A stretch of 64,000 bases of DNA from Neomicrococcus lactis (GCF_014200305.1 NZ_JACHBL010000001.1:744001-808000), one strand, 5' to 3'. Counted from the stretch's first letter, positions 18,323 to 30,064 are shown. The notes: generated from the sequence alone by a model not told the origin. Program-made: numbers and translations.

Positions 18323-19882
18323 ATGGCAGCATTCGTGGACCGCGTGGTCCTTCACGTGTCAGGCGGCACGGGTGGCCATGGCTGCGTTTCCGTCAAGCGC
18401 GAAAAGTTCAAGCCACTTGGCGGACCAGACGGCGGCAACGGTGGTGATGGCGGCGACGTCATCCTGCGCGTTGATGACCAGACCACCACGCTTCTTGATT
18501 ACCACCACTTGCCACACCGCCACGCAACCAATGGCGAAATGGGCCGCGGCGATCTGCGCCACGGCAAGAACGGCGAAACGCTGATTCTTCCTGTGCCAGA
18601 TGGCACCGTGGTAAAGACCCGCGATGGCGAGATCATCACTGACCTCACGGGTGTTGGCGCAGAATACGTCATTGCCCGCGGTGGCATGGGTGGCCTCGGC
18701 AACGCGTCCTTGTCCTCGCAGAAGCGCAAGGCCCCAGGCTTTGCTCTCTTGGGCATCGATGGTGACTCGCGTGACGTGGTTCTTGAACTCAAGACCGTTG
18801 CTGACGTTGCTTTGGTGGGTTACCCCTCCGCTGGCAAGTCCAGCCTCATTGCGGCGCTCTCGGCAGCTCGTCCGAAGATTGCTGATTACCCATTCACCAC
18901 CTTGACGCCGAACCTCGGTGTTGTTCAGGCCGGCAACGTCCGCTTCACCGTGGCTGACGTTCCTGGTTTGATCGAAGGCGCGTCCGAAGGCCGCGGTTTG
19001 GGCCTGGACTTCTTGCGCCACGTTGAACGCTGCGCCGCGTTGGTTCACGTCTTGGATACTGCGACACTCGAAGCGGACCGCGATCCTATTTCTGACCTTG
19101 AGACGATCGAAGCTGAGCTCGCGAACTACGCCGTTGACATGAGCTTTGCTGGCGCCGACGGAACCGTGGTGCCGTTGAACGAACGTCCACGCCTCGTTGC
19201 TCTCAACAAGACCGATATGCCTGACGGCGCTGACATGGCCGAGTTCGTGCGCAAGGAACTGGAAGGCCGCGGCTACCGCGTCTTTGAAGTTTCCGCATTG
19301 ACGCGTGAAGGCCTGCGCGAGCTGTCCTTCGCCATGGCCGAGCTGGTCCAGAATGCTCGTGACGCTGCACAGACCGCACCAGCTGTTGCTCCGGTTGAGG
19401 TAGTGCGCCCACGCTCCGTGAACAAGGCTGAGTTCGTGATCCGCAAGGAAGAGCGCAACCTCGAGCCACTGTTCCGCGTCTTGGGTGAAAAGCCTGAGCG
19501 TTGGGTCAAGCAGACTGACTTCACCAACGATGAAGCTGTGGGCTACCTTGCTGACCGTCTTGCCAAGCTCGGCGTGGAAGATCAGCTCTTCAAGTCCGGC
19601 GCCAAGCCAGGCGACGCCGTAGCTATTGGCGAGGACAACGCTGTGCTCTTCGACTGGGAGCCAACCATGGCTGCCGGTGCCGAGCTCTTGGCTTCGCCTC
19701 GTGGTACGGACCTTCGCCTCGGCGAATTCACGCGTCCAACCCGTGACCAGAAGCGTACCGAGCACCAAGAGCGTCGCGATGCGAAGGAAGCCGCGCGCAT
19801 GGAGCTCGAAGCGGAACGTAAGGCCGGCATCTGGACGGAGTCCGTCAACTACAAGCACCAACAGGGAAAAAAGTCCGAATGA
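18323..19882 (+). CDS. obgE: GTPase ObgE/CgtA
   Basis: Essential 50S-associated GTPase, 519 aa. The Gly-rich Obg domain spans about 1-160 ([14 protein letters not shown]), and the G domain holds the P-loop [19 protein letters not shown] and NKTD. The C-terminal OCT domain (about 360-440) and a charged tail follow. The ATG has AGGAGA upstream. The stop overlaps the proB start by 4 bp, so obgE-proB-proA appear to form one unit. Confidence 0.97.
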   Translation: MAAFVDRVVLHVSGGTGGHGCVSVKREKFKPLGGPDGGNGGDGGDVILRVDDQTTTLLDYHHLPHRHATNGEMGRGDLRHGKNGETLILPVPDGTVVKTRDGEIITDLTGVGAEYVIARGGMGGLGNASLSSQKRKAPGFALLGIDGDSRDVVLELKTVADVALVGYPSAGKSSLIAALSAARPKIADYPFTTLTPNLGVVQAGNVRFTVADVPGLIEGASEGRGLGLDFLRHVERCAALVHVLDTATLEADRDPISDLETIEAELANYAVDMSFAGADGTVVPLNERPRLVALNKTDMPDGADMAEFVRKELEGRGYRVFEVSALTREGLRELSFAMAELVQNARDAAQTAPAVAPVEVVRPRSVNKAEFVIRKEERNLEPLFRVLGEKPERWVKQTDFTNDEAVGYLADRLAKLGVEDQLFKSGAKPGDAVAIGEDNAVLFDWEPTMAAGAELLASPRGTDLRLGEFTRPTRDQKRTEHQERRDAKEAARMELEAERKAGIWTESVNYKHQQGKKSE

Positions 19883-21063
19883 GCGTAGCGAAGAAACGTC
19901 CATCGCCCGTAAGGTCTCGACTGGACATTCCTTCTGCCGATCTTGTGGTGGTCAAAGTTGGATCAAGCTCCATCACTAGCGTGAGCGGCGGCATTGATTC
20001 AGACGCCATCAAGCGGCTTGCAGACAACGTAGCTGCTGCCGTGAAGAACGGCACCAAAGTGGTTCTCGTTTCTTCGGGCGCTATTTCCGCTGGCCTGAAG
20101 CCGCTGGGTTTTGATTACCGTCCCGGTGATCTTGCTACCCAGCAGGCTGCAGCCAGCGTGGGTCAGGGCTTGCTCATGGCTCACTACACCGGTGCCTTTG
20201 ATAGCCACGGACTTACCACCTCTCAGGTCTTGCTGACCGCCGAAGATCTCATTCAGCGACAGCAGTATGCGAATGCTTTCCGTGCTTTGACTAAGCTCTT
20301 GCAGCTTGGCGTGGTGCCGATTGTCAACGAGAACGACACCGTGGCGACCCATGAAATCCGTTTCGGCGACAATGATCGCTTGGCTGCTTTGGTAGCTCAC
20401 CTCGTGAACGCCGACGCCTTGGTGTTGCTCTCTGACGTTGATGCTTTGTATGACGGTCCGCCGTCCGAAGGTGCGCAGCGCATTCCACACGTGAAGTCCG
20501 CGAAGGACTTGGCTGATGTTCGCATCGGTTCTGTGGGATCCGCTGGAGTAGGTACCGGCGGCATGGTCACCAAGGTTCAGGCCGCCACTATGGCCTCTGA
20601 ATCTGGCATCCCGGCACTCATCACGTCCACCACCAACGCGGGTTCCGCTTTGGGTGGTCAAGACGTGGGCACGTGGTTCGACGCTTATGGAAAGCGCCGT
20701 CCGCTGCGTCACTTGTGGTTGGCACACTTGGCCAACACGCACGGCCGACTCACCTTGGACGCGGGCGCAGTGCGTGCCGTGGCCAAGGGCAAGGCATCTC
20801 TGCTGGCAGCTGGCGTGCGCGAAGCTCACGGTGCGTTCGAGGTGGGCGACCCCATCGAACTGGCTGACATGGACGGCGTCGTGTTTGCACGCGGTTTCTC
20901 GAGCTACTCTTCGGACGACATTCCGGAGATGCTGGGACTGACCTCGCAGCAGCTTCGCGAGAAGTTCGGTACGCAGTTTGAGCGTCCTTTGGTTCACGTG
21001 GATGACCTCGTGATTATGACGAACGGCGTTCGGAAAATCTCTGCTCCTAAGGCAGCCCACTAA
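19879..21063 (+). CDS. proB: Glutamate 5-kinase
   Basis: First step of proline synthesis from glutamate, 394 aa. The amino-acid kinase domain ([42 protein letters not shown]) is followed by a C-terminal PUA domain (about 300-385), the long form of the enzyme. The ATGA overlap with obgE indicates translational coupling. proA follows after 10 bp. Feedback inhibition by proline is known for the family. Confidence 0.96.
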   Translation: MSVAKKRPSPVRSRLDIPSADLVVVKVGSSSITSVSGGIDSDAIKRLADNVAAAVKNGTKVVLVSSGAISAGLKPLGFDYRPGDLATQQAAASVGQGLLMAHYTGAFDSHGLTTSQVLLTAEDLIQRQQYANAFRALTKLLQLGVVPIVNENDTVATHEIRFGDNDRLAALVAHLVNADALVLLSDVDALYDGPPSEGAQRIPHVKSAKDLADVRIGSVGSAGVGTGGMVTKVQAATMASESGIPALITSTTNAGSALGGQDVGTWFDAYGKRRPLRHLWLAHLANTHGRLTLDAGAVRAVAKGKASLLAAGVREAHGAFEVGDPIELADMDGVVFARGFSSYSSDDIPEMLGLTSQQLREKFGTQFERPLVHVDDLVIMTNGVRKISAPKAAH

Positions 21064-21073
21064 ACTAGGTGTC

Positions 21074-22435
21074 ATGACTGACGCAGCACTTGAGAATTCA
21101 CCTGAGACCGTGGCCGCAACTGCCGAGGAATCTCAGAACCCAACCCCGGTTGAAGAATCTCAGGCGTTGTCTCCGGAACAGGTCGCCGAGATGGTTGCAG
21201 CCCTCGCCGACCGTGCCCGCGTTGCCTCTCGTGTTCTCGCTAAAGCTGACCGTGATTGGAAAGACTTGGCCCTTCGCGAGATTGGCGCTCAAGTCAACGC
21301 TCGCCGTGCAGCCATCCTTGCCGCTAACGCACTTGACGTGAAGCGCGGTCAAGAAGACGGCACCTCCGACGCCATGATCGACCGCCTGCGCCTTGATGAC
21401 GCTCGCATCGACGGACTCGTGGCGTCCCTTGAAGAACTTGCTGGCCTTCCTGATCCTGTAGGAGAAGTTCTCCGCGGACAGACGCTTCCCAACGGACTGC
21501 GTTTGCGCCAGGTGTGCGTGCCTTTGGGCGTTATCGGCGTCATCTACGAAGCCCGTCCCAACGTCACGATCGACATCGCGGGCCTTGCCCTCAAGAGTGG
21601 CAACGCCGCAATCTTGCGTGGCGGAACGGCGGCCGCCGAAACCAATAAGACCCTCGTTGGAATCATCCGCGATGCTTTGGGCAAGGTCGAACTTCCTGAA
21701 GACCTGATTCTCAGCACGGACGAATACGGACGTGAAGGCGCCAACGCCATGATGGGCGCACGCGGCAAGATCGACGTGCTCATTCCACGCGGTGGCCGTT
21801 CCCTTATCCAGTCGGTGGTCCAGAACTCGAAGGTCCCTGTCATTGAGACCGGCGAAGGCAACGTGCACATCTACGTTGACGAATCCGCGGATCCCGAAAT
21901 GGCAACGGACATTCTGGTCAATGCCAAGACGCAGCGTCCTTCGGTCTGCAACACTGTGGAGACGTTGCTTTTGCACGAAAACGCCACCACCGCGGGTTAC
22001 GAGATTTTCCGCGAACTGAACCGCCGCGGCGTCGTACTCCATGTCGACGAGAAGGCGAAGGAAATCGCGAAGGAAATCCCTACCGTCCCAGCCACGGAAG
22101 AGGATTACCAGACCGAGTACATGAACCTGGACATTGCGGTACACGTGGTGTCTGACATGGACGAGGCTATTTCTCACATCCGCAAATACACCACGGGTCA
22201 CACCGAGGCGATCCTGACGAACGACCTCAAGAACGCCAACCGCTTTGTGGAAGAGATCGACGCCGCAGCCGTCATGGTCAATGCGTCAACTCGTTTTACC
22301 GACGGCGGCCAGCTAGGACTCGGCGCTGAGGTTGGCATCTCCACCCAGAAGATGCACGCGCGCGGCCCTATGGGCTTGCGCGAACTGACCACCACCAAGT
22401 GGATTGTGAACGGTGACGGACACGTCCGCAACTAG
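21074..22435 (+). CDS. proA: Gamma-glutamyl phosphate reductase
   Basis: Second step of proline synthesis, an aldehyde-dehydrogenase-fold NADPH enzyme of 453 aa. The catalytic Cys lies in RPSVCNTVETLL; IPRGGRSLI and STRFTDGGQLGLGAEVGIST are family signatures. The first ~35 residues are an acidic extension not needed for the fold. A very strong bidirectional terminator follows. Confidence 0.97.
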   Translation: MTDAALENSPETVAATAEESQNPTPVEESQALSPEQVAEMVAALADRARVASRVLAKADRDWKDLALREIGAQVNARRAAILAANALDVKRGQEDGTSDAMIDRLRLDDARIDGLVASLEELAGLPDPVGEVLRGQTLPNGLRLRQVCVPLGVIGVIYEARPNVTIDIAGLALKSGNAAILRGGTAAAETNKTLVGIIRDALGKVELPEDLILSTDEYGREGANAMMGARGKIDVLIPRGGRSLIQSVVQNSKVPVIETGEGNVHIYVDESADPEMATDILVNAKTQRPSVCNTVETLLLHENATTAGYEIFRELNRRGVVLHVDEKAKEIAKEIPTVPATEEDYQTEYMNLDIAVHVVSDMDEAISHIRKYTTGHTEAILTNDLKNANRFVEEIDAAAVMVNASTRFTDGGQLGLGAEVGISTQKMHARGPMGLRELTTTKWIVNGDGHVRN

Positions 22436-22449
22436 AACAAAGAGTTAGA

Positions 22450-22493
22450 TACAGCGAAGGCCGGCCAAAAGAACTTGGCCGGCCTTCGCTGTA
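22450..22493. terminator. Bidirectional terminator after proA
   Basis: A 19-bp perfect stem (22450-22468 with 22475-22493) with a 6-nt loop lies between convergent proA and the PfpI-like gene. Confidence 0.92.
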
Positions 22494-22511
22494 TGAATTT
22501 TCAGAAGCGCG

Positions 22512-23210
22512 TTACTGCAGCGCCTTGATGACTTCCTTGGCAACGTCCTCGCTGGACTGTGGGTTCTGACCCGTGATCAGGTTGCCGTCACGAACAACGT
22601 TGGAACTCCACGGCGTGGAATTCTCGATGACTGCACCCTTGGCAGCGAGCTCGTCCTGAACGAACCACGGGGTGTTAGGACCGGTTCCTCCGCCGAGTTC
22701 TTCATCGTTGCTGAATACGGTGAGACGTCGGCCGGCAAAAGCGAAGGCGCCGTCGTCGTCTATTGCGCTCAACAAAGCCGCAGGACCGTGGCAGAACGGA
22801 GCAACAATCTTATCGTCCTTCGTGGCAGCAATCAGCAGCTTGCCCAAGTCCTTGTCCTTGAAGAGATCCTGCATAGGGCCGTGGCCGCCAGGGATAACGA
22901 TGCCATCGAAATCAGCAAGATCAACGTCAGCCAAAACGAGCGGGGACGAAAGTTCGGCGTCGAGAGACGCGATGTAATCACGGAAGCTATCGGCACGCTC
23001 CTGACCACCTGCGGCTGCGCCGGAAAGGCTGACCTGATCGACGGTGGGCTTGACGCCACCGGGGGTCGCGATGGAAACGGTGTGCCCGGCTTCAAGCAAG
23101 GTCTTGTGCGAGACGACGAGCTCTTCGGCCCAATAGCCGGTGGGGTGTTCGGTGCCGTCGCGCATGGTGAGGGAATCAGCTGCGGAAACGACCATCAAAA
23201 TGTTTGCCAT
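22512..23210 (-). CDS. DJ-1/PfpI family protein (class I glutamine amidotransferase-like, Hsp31 type)
   Basis: Protein of 232 aa with the flavodoxin-like fold. The nucleophilic-elbow Cys lies in APFCHGPAAL, preceded by the acidic residue region IVIPGGHGPMQDL. The long form resembles Hsp31/glyoxalase III-like members, which act on methylglyoxal or in protein repair; the exact activity is not established from sequence. The ATG at 23210 has AGGAG upstream and starts at the first beta strand (MANILMVV). It is a single gene between a terminator and a candidate operator. Confidence 0.82.
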   Translation of the reverse strand: MANILMVVSAADSLTMRDGTEHPTGYWAEELVVSHKTLLEAGHTVSIATPGGVKPTVDQVSLSGAAAGGQERADSFRDYIASLDAELSSPLVLADVDLADFDGIVIPGGHGPMQDLFKDKDLGKLLIAATKDDKIVAPFCHGPAALLSAIDDDGAFAFAGRRLTVFSNDEELGGGTGPNTPWFVQDELAAKGAVIENSTPWSSNVVRDGNLITGQNPQSSEDVAKEVIKALQ

Positions 23211-23248
23211 GGTGTTGCTCCTGTCTTCGTGGTCTAAGCGGATCCATA

Positions 23249-23275
23249 TGATCAACTTTCGACTGACGTTGATCA
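23249..23275. promoter_or_regulatory. Inverted repeat upstream of the PfpI-like gene
   Basis: TGATCAAC (23249-23256) and GTTGATCA (23268-23275) are perfect arms with an 11-bp spacer, about 40 bp before the gene's start. The shape suits a dimeric redox or electrophile-responsive regulator. Confidence 0.45.
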
Positions 23276-23485
23276 CGGTATCCCGGGTCCCTAAAGGTGA
23301 ACTGAAGAATACATCGGAAAATTTCCGAGTGTGGGGAGTGTGGTGCGGAACTCACCTGAATAGCCGCCTAAAGCCACGACACAATCCTGTGCCCGGTGCG
23401 TTGGAGTACTTTGGGCCGATAACATAGTGTGTATTCAATAAGAGCCGGTGTAACTGGCATGCTTTTTTGCACTATAGGGAGAAAA

Positions 23486-23716
23486 ATGTTGAATATTGTC
23501 ACCGCTGCAACGGCCGCAGCCGAAACTGAGAGCAACGAATCGTTGGCGTACTTGGTAGGCGGCGGCATCTTTATCTTCTTCATGATCCTCCTCTTCGTCA
23601 CGTTGTCTTTCTCCCGTGTTGGCCTTCGCCATGACGCGCACACGCAGTTGCCTGACCCGCACAAGCCTGTCCCTCACCACCACCAAGACCAGGTTGAAAA
23701 GCGCGACGGACACTAG
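23486..23716 (+). CDS. Small single-pass membrane protein upstream of nadD
   Basis: Protein of 76 aa with a short outside N terminus, one hydrophobic helix (about 21-44, [21 protein letters not shown]) and a His/Pro-rich cytoplasmic tail ending [14 protein letters not shown]. The ATG at 23486 has AGGGAG upstream; a start 57 bp earlier lacks one. It sits 10 bp before nadD. Function unknown. Confidence 0.75.
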   Translation: MLNIVTAATAAAETESNESLAYLVGGGIFIFFMILLFVTLSFSRVGLRHDAHTQLPDPHKPVPHHHQDQVEKRDGH

Positions 23717-23726
23717 GATTCGCGGG

Positions 23727-24350
23727 ATGGGCGCCAAGCGCCAGCGAATTGGTGTGATGGGCGGAACTTTCGACCCCATCCATCACGGACACTTGGTGGC
23801 AGCTAGCGAGGTTGCCGCCAAATTCGACCTTGACGAAGTGGTATTCGTGCCAACCGGTCAGCCGTGGCAAAAGAGCGGGACAAATGTTTCCGACTCCGAG
23901 CACCGCTATCTCATGACGGTCATTGCCACCGCATCGAACCCGCGGTTCACGGTGAGCCGCGTGGATGTGGACCGCGAAGGTCCTACCTACACGATTGATA
24001 CATTGCGAGATCTGCACCGGCTCCGCCCCAACTCGGAGCTCTTCTTTATTACCGGCGCAGATGCCATGGCTCAGATCATGTCCTGGAAGGACGTTGACGA
24101 GCTGTGGTCCTTGGCTCACTTCGTGGGTGTCACGCGTCCGGGGCATGAACTCAACAGCATGGGACGCAAAGACGTTAGTCTTCTAGAAGTGCCGGCAATG
24201 GCGATTTCTTCTACGGACTGCCGTGCACGCGTCAAGAATGCACTGCCGGTCTGGTATCTGGTACCGGATGGCGTAGTGCAGTACATCGCCAAGCATCGGT
24301 TATACAGGTCCGCTTCAGATAGCGAGAAGGGGAATCCGGAAGGAGCATGA
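23727..24350 (+). CDS. nadD: Nicotinate-nucleotide adenylyltransferase
   Basis: Converts nicotinate mononucleotide and ATP to deamido-NAD, 207 aa. The nucleotidyltransferase signature [12 protein letters not shown] is at 12-23 and the ISST motif ([11 protein letters not shown]) near the C terminus. The ATG at 23727 is chosen because the family starts just before this motif; a second ATG at 23757 is possible. The next gene starts 1 bp after the stop. Confidence 0.95.
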   Translation: MGAKRQRIGVMGGTFDPIHHGHLVAASEVAAKFDLDEVVFVPTGQPWQKSGTNVSDSEHRYLMTVIATASNPRFTVSRVDVDREGPTYTIDTLRDLHRLRPNSELFFITGADAMAQIMSWKDVDELWSLAHFVGVTRPGHELNSMGRKDVSLLEVPAMAISSTDCRARVKNALPVWYLVPDGVVQYIAKHRLYRSASDSEKGNPEGA

Positions 24351-24351
24351 G

Positions 24352-25251
24352 ATGAGCGGCGAAGAACCACAACCACTCACTCGACGCGAACTGCGTGAGC
24401 GTCGTCTTGCCGCGGAAGCAGGGAAGGACGGCGCAAAAGCCGCGCCCAAATCCACGGTCAGCACTCCCGAAGAAAAAGCTCCTAACGCACAACCCGTATT
24501 TTTTGCTCCGGAGGACGTTCGTCCTTCGGAACCTGAACACAATTCTGGTCCGGCCACCCGCCGCCAACGCCGGATCGATGCCGCCAAGGCCAAAGCTGCC
24601 GGAGCGCCGCCTCGAGCCGACAACGCCGAGAAGTTGGATGCCAGCCACGTTGACTTGTCCAAACTCAAGCAGGACGGTCCGGTCACGAATCACTTTGCCA
24701 AGATTCGCGAGAAGTCTCGTGGCGATGAGCCGAAGAGGATCGTGCCGGCGAATGACGAAGACGGTCACGACTCTGACCCGAAGGCCACGCCAACACAGGC
24801 GGAGAAGGACCTGTTCAACACGGGGCTGAATTCGCCGGACACGCGTTCCGTGCATGTGGTGATGCCAAAGCCTTCGGCGGCGCAGCAAAACTTCGACGCC
24901 GAGGATGACCCAGAACCATCGGACGAATTCGGAGCATCCAAGGCTCGCTATGAGACGCGCGCCCAGTTGCGCCAGCGTCAAGCAAAGCAGAACCGCAAGG
25001 ACCTCAAAGCGTCGTCGACTGCGCCTGATCGTACAGAGACGGCAACGCCGTCTCCCGCTAAACCCGTTGCGGTAACGAACACAGGAACCCCAGAGCCTTT
25101 CAAAGCATCTGGCGCTCAAGGTTTGGAACCGCTTGGCTTCATGGACGGTGGGGGAGCGAGAGCTCGCCGCCAGTACGTGTTGTCCGTGTCAGCGCTCAGT
25201 CTGGGCGTTCTGACTTTCATCGTGGGTCTCATCATGATGTTGACCCGCTAA
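24352..25251 (+). CDS. Hypothetical charged protein with a C-terminal transmembrane anchor
   Basis: Protein of 299 aa, mostly low-complexity and charged, rich in Ala, Pro, Lys and Glu. It begins with PLTRRELRERR, a short basic motif seen at the N terminus of many actinobacterial membrane-linked proteins. It ends in one helix (about 277-297) and only two residues after it, a tail-anchored layout. AGGAG lies inside the end of nadD. The position between nadD and rsfS is common in Micrococcales. Function unknown. Confidence 0.75.
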   Translation: MSGEEPQPLTRRELRERRLAAEAGKDGAKAAPKSTVSTPEEKAPNAQPVFFAPEDVRPSEPEHNSGPATRRQRRIDAAKAKAAGAPPRADNAEKLDASHVDLSKLKQDGPVTNHFAKIREKSRGDEPKRIVPANDEDGHDSDPKATPTQAEKDLFNTGLNSPDTRSVHVVMPKPSAAQQNFDAEDDPEPSDEFGASKARYETRAQLRQRQAKQNRKDLKASSTAPDRTETATPSPAKPVAVTNTGTPEPFKASGAQGLEPLGFMDGGGARARRQYVLSVSALSLGVLTFIVGLIMMLTR

Positions 25252-25276
25252 TAATCATCTCTATTCAAGGAGTTAC

Positions 25277-25693
25277 GTGACTGCTGCGCAATTTTCTATT
25301 GACATCATGCGAGTCGCCGCTGATGCCGCTCGCGACAAGAAGGCCAACAACATTGTGGCCGTTGATGTCAGTGAGCGCTTAGGTATCACGGACGCATTCC
25401 TCATCGCTTCCGCTGACAACGAGCGTCAAGTGAACGCTATCGTTGACGGCATCGAGGATGTCATCGCCGAAAAGTTTGACCTTCATCCTGTGCGCCGTGA
25501 AGGCCGCGGCGAAGGTCGTTGGGTGTTGCTCGATTACCAGGACGTCGTTGTTCACGTCCAGCATGACGAGGACCGCGTGTTCTACGCGTTGGATCGCTTG
25601 TGGAGTGATTGCCCGCTCATTGACGTCTCAGAGAGCACGACGACGCCTGCTTCCGTTTCAGAGGAGCCTGCGGAAACGCCTGAGGCTGAGTAA
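25277..25693 (+). CDS. rsfS: Ribosomal silencing factor RsfS
   Basis: Binds L14 on the 50S subunit and blocks subunit joining under starvation, 138 aa. The DUF143 core (about 5-112) includes NIVAVDVSERLGITDAFLI and WVLLDYQDVVVHV; an acidic Pro/Glu tail follows. GTG start with AAGGAG upstream. This is the last gene of the nadD unit; a terminator follows at 25757. Confidence 0.95.
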   Translation: MTAAQFSIDIMRVAADAARDKKANNIVAVDVSERLGITDAFLIASADNERQVNAIVDGIEDVIAEKFDLHPVRREGRGEGRWVLLDYQDVVVHVQHDEDRVFYALDRLWSDCPLIDVSESTTTPASVSEEPAETPEAE

Positions 25694-25756
25694 GTACCGA
25701 TTAGTTGCAAGATCGCTAGTTCGCTGTTGCGAGCGCGGCTTGATGTTGTCTTCTTG

Positions 25757-25796
25757 AGAAGCCCCCTTCGTTGGAACTTCCACGAAAGGGGCTTCT
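25757..25796 (+). terminator. Terminator after rsfS
   Basis: AGAAGCCCCCTTCG pairs with CGAAAGGGGCTTCT with one mismatch; the loop is 12 nt. No other function is evident. Confidence 0.8.
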
Positions 25797-26160
25797 GTGT
25801 GTCCAGAGTCTGGCAAGATGATGCCGCCACCATGCAGCCACAATGGCGACACGCCGAGTTTGAACGACACGCATGTGAATTCCGATTGTGCATTGCGAAC
25901 ACACAGCCTGTGGATAGTCGCCTTAAAAGGGTCTTAAACCGCAGAAAGACGCGGGTGCTTCATCCACAGGTCTTGTGGACTTCCTGTGGGCACGAATAAC
26001 ATTGATGTAAGACATGATGTTGGGGTTGATTGCGCAAGCGACCACTAGATGTAGTATTGAATCCAGTGAGGCGGTCAGCCGCTCAACGAAATTTTTTCGC
26101 TTCAGATGTTGTTTTAACTAGTGTCTGAGCGGCCCACGGATAGCAACCAAGGAGAAGGTC
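25797..26160 (+). promoter_or_regulatory. Regulatory region upstream of nrdH with DnaA-box-like sites
   Basis: There is no gene in this stretch. It holds three DnaA-box-like elements: TGTGGATAG (25909-25917), TCATCCACA (25960-25968) and TTGTGGAC (25973-25980). The last two form a 6-bp inverted pair, TCCACA-5-TGTGGA. A candidate -10, TAGTAT (26052-26057), overlaps an NrdR-like box. DnaA control of ribonucleotide reductase is known in E. coli; here it is an inference from the motifs. Confidence 0.45.
26042..26057. promoter_or_regulatory. Candidate NrdR box before nrdH
   Basis: CCACTAGATGTAGTAT has the palindromic core ACTA-N4-TAGT, close to the actinobacterial NrdR consensus (ACACTANATNTAGTGT-like). 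A weaker half-site, ACTAGTGT, lies at 26117-26124; NrdR boxes often come in pairs. It overlaps the likely -10, as expected for repression. Confidence 0.55.
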
Positions 26161-26409
26161 ATGGCAGTAACGGTTTACACGAAGCCGGCATGCGTTCAGT
26201 GCAACGCGACGTACCGCGCCCTCGACAAGAAGGGTGTCGAATACAAGAGCGTTGACATCTCCCAGGATCCCGAAGCGCTTGAGCGCGTTCGCGCTATGGG
26301 CTACATGCAGGCACCTGTTGTCATCACGGACAACGATCACTGGTCCGGCTTCCGCCCAGACAAGATTGCTCAGATCGATGAGTCTTCAGCTGCAAGCTCC
26401 GTCGCCTAA
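26161..26409 (+). CDS. nrdH: Glutaredoxin-like protein NrdH
   Basis: Small redoxin (82 aa) that gives electrons to the class Ib ribonucleotide reductase NrdE. The redox motif C11-V-Q-C14 and the later WSGFRPDKI segment are the NrdH signatures. AAGGAGAAGG precedes the ATG. First gene of nrdHIEF; nrdI starts inside its end. Confidence 0.97.
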   Translation: MAVTVYTKPACVQCNATYRALDKKGVEYKSVDISQDPEALERVRAMGYMQAPVVITDNDHWSGFRPDKIAQIDESSAASSVA

Positions 26410-26848
26410 TAGCACGAAGCAACTGCCACCTTCTGAAAGCTTTACGGCGTCCCAGCTGGTCTACTTTTCCTCCATCTCGGAGAACACCAAACGGTTTGTA
26501 GACAAGCTGGGACACGAAGCGGCTCGGATCCCGCTGTATTCGAGCGAACCGCATCTCGTCACCACAGCACCCTTTGTCCTCTTGCTCCCAACGTATGGGG
26601 GAGAAGAAGGCAAGCACTCAATCCCACCCCAGGTCATGAAGTTCCTGAATGATGTCAGGAATCGCGAGAACATTCGCGGAGTTATTGGGGCGGGTAATAC
26701 GAACTTTGGCACCGCCTACTGCCTCGCAGCGCGAAAGATCGCTGCCAAGTTAGGAATCCCGGAGCTGTACCGCTTCGAACTCATGGGGACGCCGGATGAC
26801 GTGCGTCGCGTTGATGAAGGATTGGAAGAATTTTGGAAACAACAGTAA
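26378..26848 (+). CDS. nrdI: NrdI flavodoxin-like protein
   Basis: Flavoprotein that supplies oxidant to build the Mn-tyrosyl cofactor of NrdF, 156 aa. [15 protein letters not shown] and [11 protein letters not shown] form the FMN site; [11 protein letters not shown] is the family signature. The ATG at 26378 overlaps nrdH by 32 bp with no clear ribosome site, so translation is probably coupled. The first ~20 residues are not conserved-looking, and the true start is uncertain. Confidence 0.9.
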   Translation: MSLQLQAPSPNSTKQLPPSESFTASQLVYFSSISENTKRFVDKLGHEAARIPLYSSEPHLVTTAPFVLLLPTYGGEEGKHSIPPQVMKFLNDVRNRENIRGVIGAGNTNFGTAYCLAARKIAAKLGIPELYRFELMGTPDDVRRVDEGLEEFWKQQ

Positions 26849-29001
26849 TGGACAGCAACACCATCACGGATCCCAAGGAGTTGCCGGCCGCTTATCAGGG
26901 TCTGGGGTACCACGAGCTCAACGCTATGTTGAACTTGTACGACAACCAGGGCCGCATTCAGTTCGGTGCTGACCGCGCCGCTGCACGTCAGTACTTCTTG
27001 CAGCACGTGAACAACAACACCGTGTTCTTCCACGATCTTGACGAGAAGCTCGAATACCTCGTGAAGAACGACTACTACGAGCGCGAAACGCTCGATCAGT
27101 ACACGATGAACTTCATTCGCGATCTCTACAAGCGCGCGTACCAGAAGAAGTTCCGCTTCGAGACCTTCTTGGGTGCGTACAAGTTCTACACCTCTTATAC
27201 GCTCAAGACGTTCGACGGAAAGCGTTACCTCGAGCGCTATGAAGACCGCGTCTGCATGGCCGCTCTCCACTTGGCTCGCGGCGACGAAGATCTCGCCATG
27301 AAGCTCGTCGACGAAATCATCGACGGTCGCTTCCAGCCAGCTACGCCTACCTTCCTCAATGCAGGTAAGAAGCAGCGCGGCGAATTGGTCTCCTGCTTCT
27401 TGTTGCGCATTGAAGACAACATGGAATCGATTGCTCGAGCCATCAATTCCGCACTTCAGCTCTCAAAGCGAGGCGGCGGCGTCGCACTCTCCCTCACGAA
27501 TATCCGTGAGCACGGCGCACCAATCAAGCAAATCGAGAACCAGTCCTCCGGCGTTATTCCGGTGATGAAGCTTCTTGAAGATTCCTTCTCCTACGCAAAC
27601 CAGCTCGGTGCGCGCCAGGGTGCCGGTGCCGTGTACTTGCACGCTCACCACCCGGACATCTACCGCTTCTTGGACACCAAGCGCGAAAACGCTGACGAGA
27701 AGATCCGTATCAAGACCCTGTCTCTTGGTGTAGTCATCCCGGACATCACGTTCGAGCTCGCGAAGAAAAACGAGGACATGTACCTCTTCTCTCCATACGA
27801 CGTGGAGCGCGTGTACGGCGTACCTTTCTCTGACATTTCCGTCACTGAGAAGTACTACGAGATGGTGGATGACGCTCGCATCAAGAAGAGCAAGATCAAC
27901 GCTCGCGAGTTCTTCCAGACTCTTGCAGAGATTCAGTTCGAATCCGGTTACCCGTACATCATGTTCGAGGACACCGTGAACCGTGCGAACCCGATCGCCG
28001 GCAAGGTCACCATGTCCAACCTGTGCTCTGAGATCCTTCAGGTGTCGACCCCGTCGATCCTCAACGAAGACCTCACCTACGGCACCGTGGGCAAGGACAT
28101 CTCCTGCAACTTGGGCTCGATGAACATCGCCAAGACCATGGATTCGCCGAACTTCGGCCAGTCCATCGAGACCGCAATCCGCGCTCTCACTGCTGTTTCT
28201 GACATGTCCTACATCAACTCGGTGCCATCCATCGCTGAAGGCAACGCGAAGAGCCACGCCATCGGCCTGGGTCAGATGAACCTTCACGGCTACCTTGCTC
28301 GTGAGCACGTCTACTACGGCTCCGAAGAGGGCATCGACTTCACGAACATCTACTTCTACACCGTGCTGTTCCACGCTTTGCGCGCTTCCAACGCCATCGC
28401 GATCGAACGCGGCGAAGTGTTCGGTGGCTTCGAGAACTCCACCTACGCTTCCGGCGAGTTCTTCGACAAGTACGTCAACCAGGAATGGGCACCTCAGACG
28501 GATCGTGTGAAGGAGCTCTTCGCGAACGTTGAGATTCCTACCCAGGCTGACTGGGTTGCGTTGAAGGAATCCGTCATGAAGCACGGTATCTACAACCAGA
28601 ACCTGCAGGCTGTTCCGCCAACTGGATCTATCTCTTACATCAACAACTCGACCTCGTCGATCCACCCTGTTGCTGCCAAGATTGAAATCCGCAAGGAAGG
28701 CAAGATCGGCCGCGTGTACTACCCGGCTCCGTACCTTACGAACGAGAATCTGGATTACTACCAGGACGCGTACGAGATCGGCTACGAGAAGATCATTGAC
28801 ACCTACGCCGCTGCCACGCAGCACATCGACCAGGGCTTGTCATTGACCTTGTTCTTCAAGGACACCGCAACCACGCGCGATATCAACAAGGCACAGATCT
28901 ACGCATGGCGTAAGGGCATCAAGACACTCTACTACATCCGTCTGCGCCAGCTTGCACTCGAAGGCACTGAGGTTGAAGGTTGCGTCAGCTGCATGCTCTA
29001 A
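26848..29001 (+). CDS. nrdE: Class Ib ribonucleoside-diphosphate reductase alpha subunit
   Basis: Catalytic subunit (717 aa) reducing NDPs to dNDPs. The active-site Cys is in [14 protein letters not shown], the radical Cys in NLCSEI, and the redox-shuttle pair in the C-terminal EGCVSCML. There is no N-terminal ATP-cone, as normal for class Ib. TAATG joins the nrdI stop to the start; an in-frame TTG at 26833 is less likely. nrdF follows after 54 bp. Confidence 0.97.
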   Translation: MDSNTITDPKELPAAYQGLGYHELNAMLNLYDNQGRIQFGADRAAARQYFLQHVNNNTVFFHDLDEKLEYLVKNDYYERETLDQYTMNFIRDLYKRAYQKKFRFETFLGAYKFYTSYTLKTFDGKRYLERYEDRVCMAALHLARGDEDLAMKLVDEIIDGRFQPATPTFLNAGKKQRGELVSCFLLRIEDNMESIARAINSALQLSKRGGGVALSLTNIREHGAPIKQIENQSSGVIPVMKLLEDSFSYANQLGARQGAGAVYLHAHHPDIYRFLDTKRENADEKIRIKTLSLGVVIPDITFELAKKNEDMYLFSPYDVERVYGVPFSDISVTEKYYEMVDDARIKKSKINAREFFQTLAEIQFESGYPYIMFEDTVNRANPIAGKVTMSNLCSEILQVSTPSILNEDLTYGTVGKDISCNLGSMNIAKTMDSPNFGQSIETAIRALTAVSDMSYINSVPSIAEGNAKSHAIGLGQMNLHGYLAREHVYYGSEEGIDFTNIYFYTVLFHALRASNAIAIERGEVFGGFENSTYASGEFFDKYVNQEWAPQTDRVKELFANVEIPTQADWVALKESVMKHGIYNQNLQAVPPTGSISYINNSTSSIHPVAAKIEIRKEGKIGRVYYPAPYLTNENLDYYQDAYEIGYEKIIDTYAAATQHIDQGLSLTLFFKDTATTRDINKAQIYAWRKGIKTLYYIRLRQLALEGTEVEGCVSCML

Positions 29002-30030
<1,029 letters not shown>

Positions 30031-30064
30031 ATCGTCCGGACTTTGGATTGGGTTTGAGCTGAAT

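Noticed and set aside
18359-19903. 514-aa open frame antisense to obgE
   Set aside because: Pure shadow of a conserved GTPase gene.
25727-25999. 90-aa frame downstream of rsfS
   Set aside because: It runs through the rsfS terminator and the DnaA-like boxes and has no ribosome site.
27463-28824. 453-aa open frame antisense to nrdE
   Set aside because: Composition is Val/Asp/Arg/Leu-rich as expected from the complement of a coding strand; nrdE is certain.
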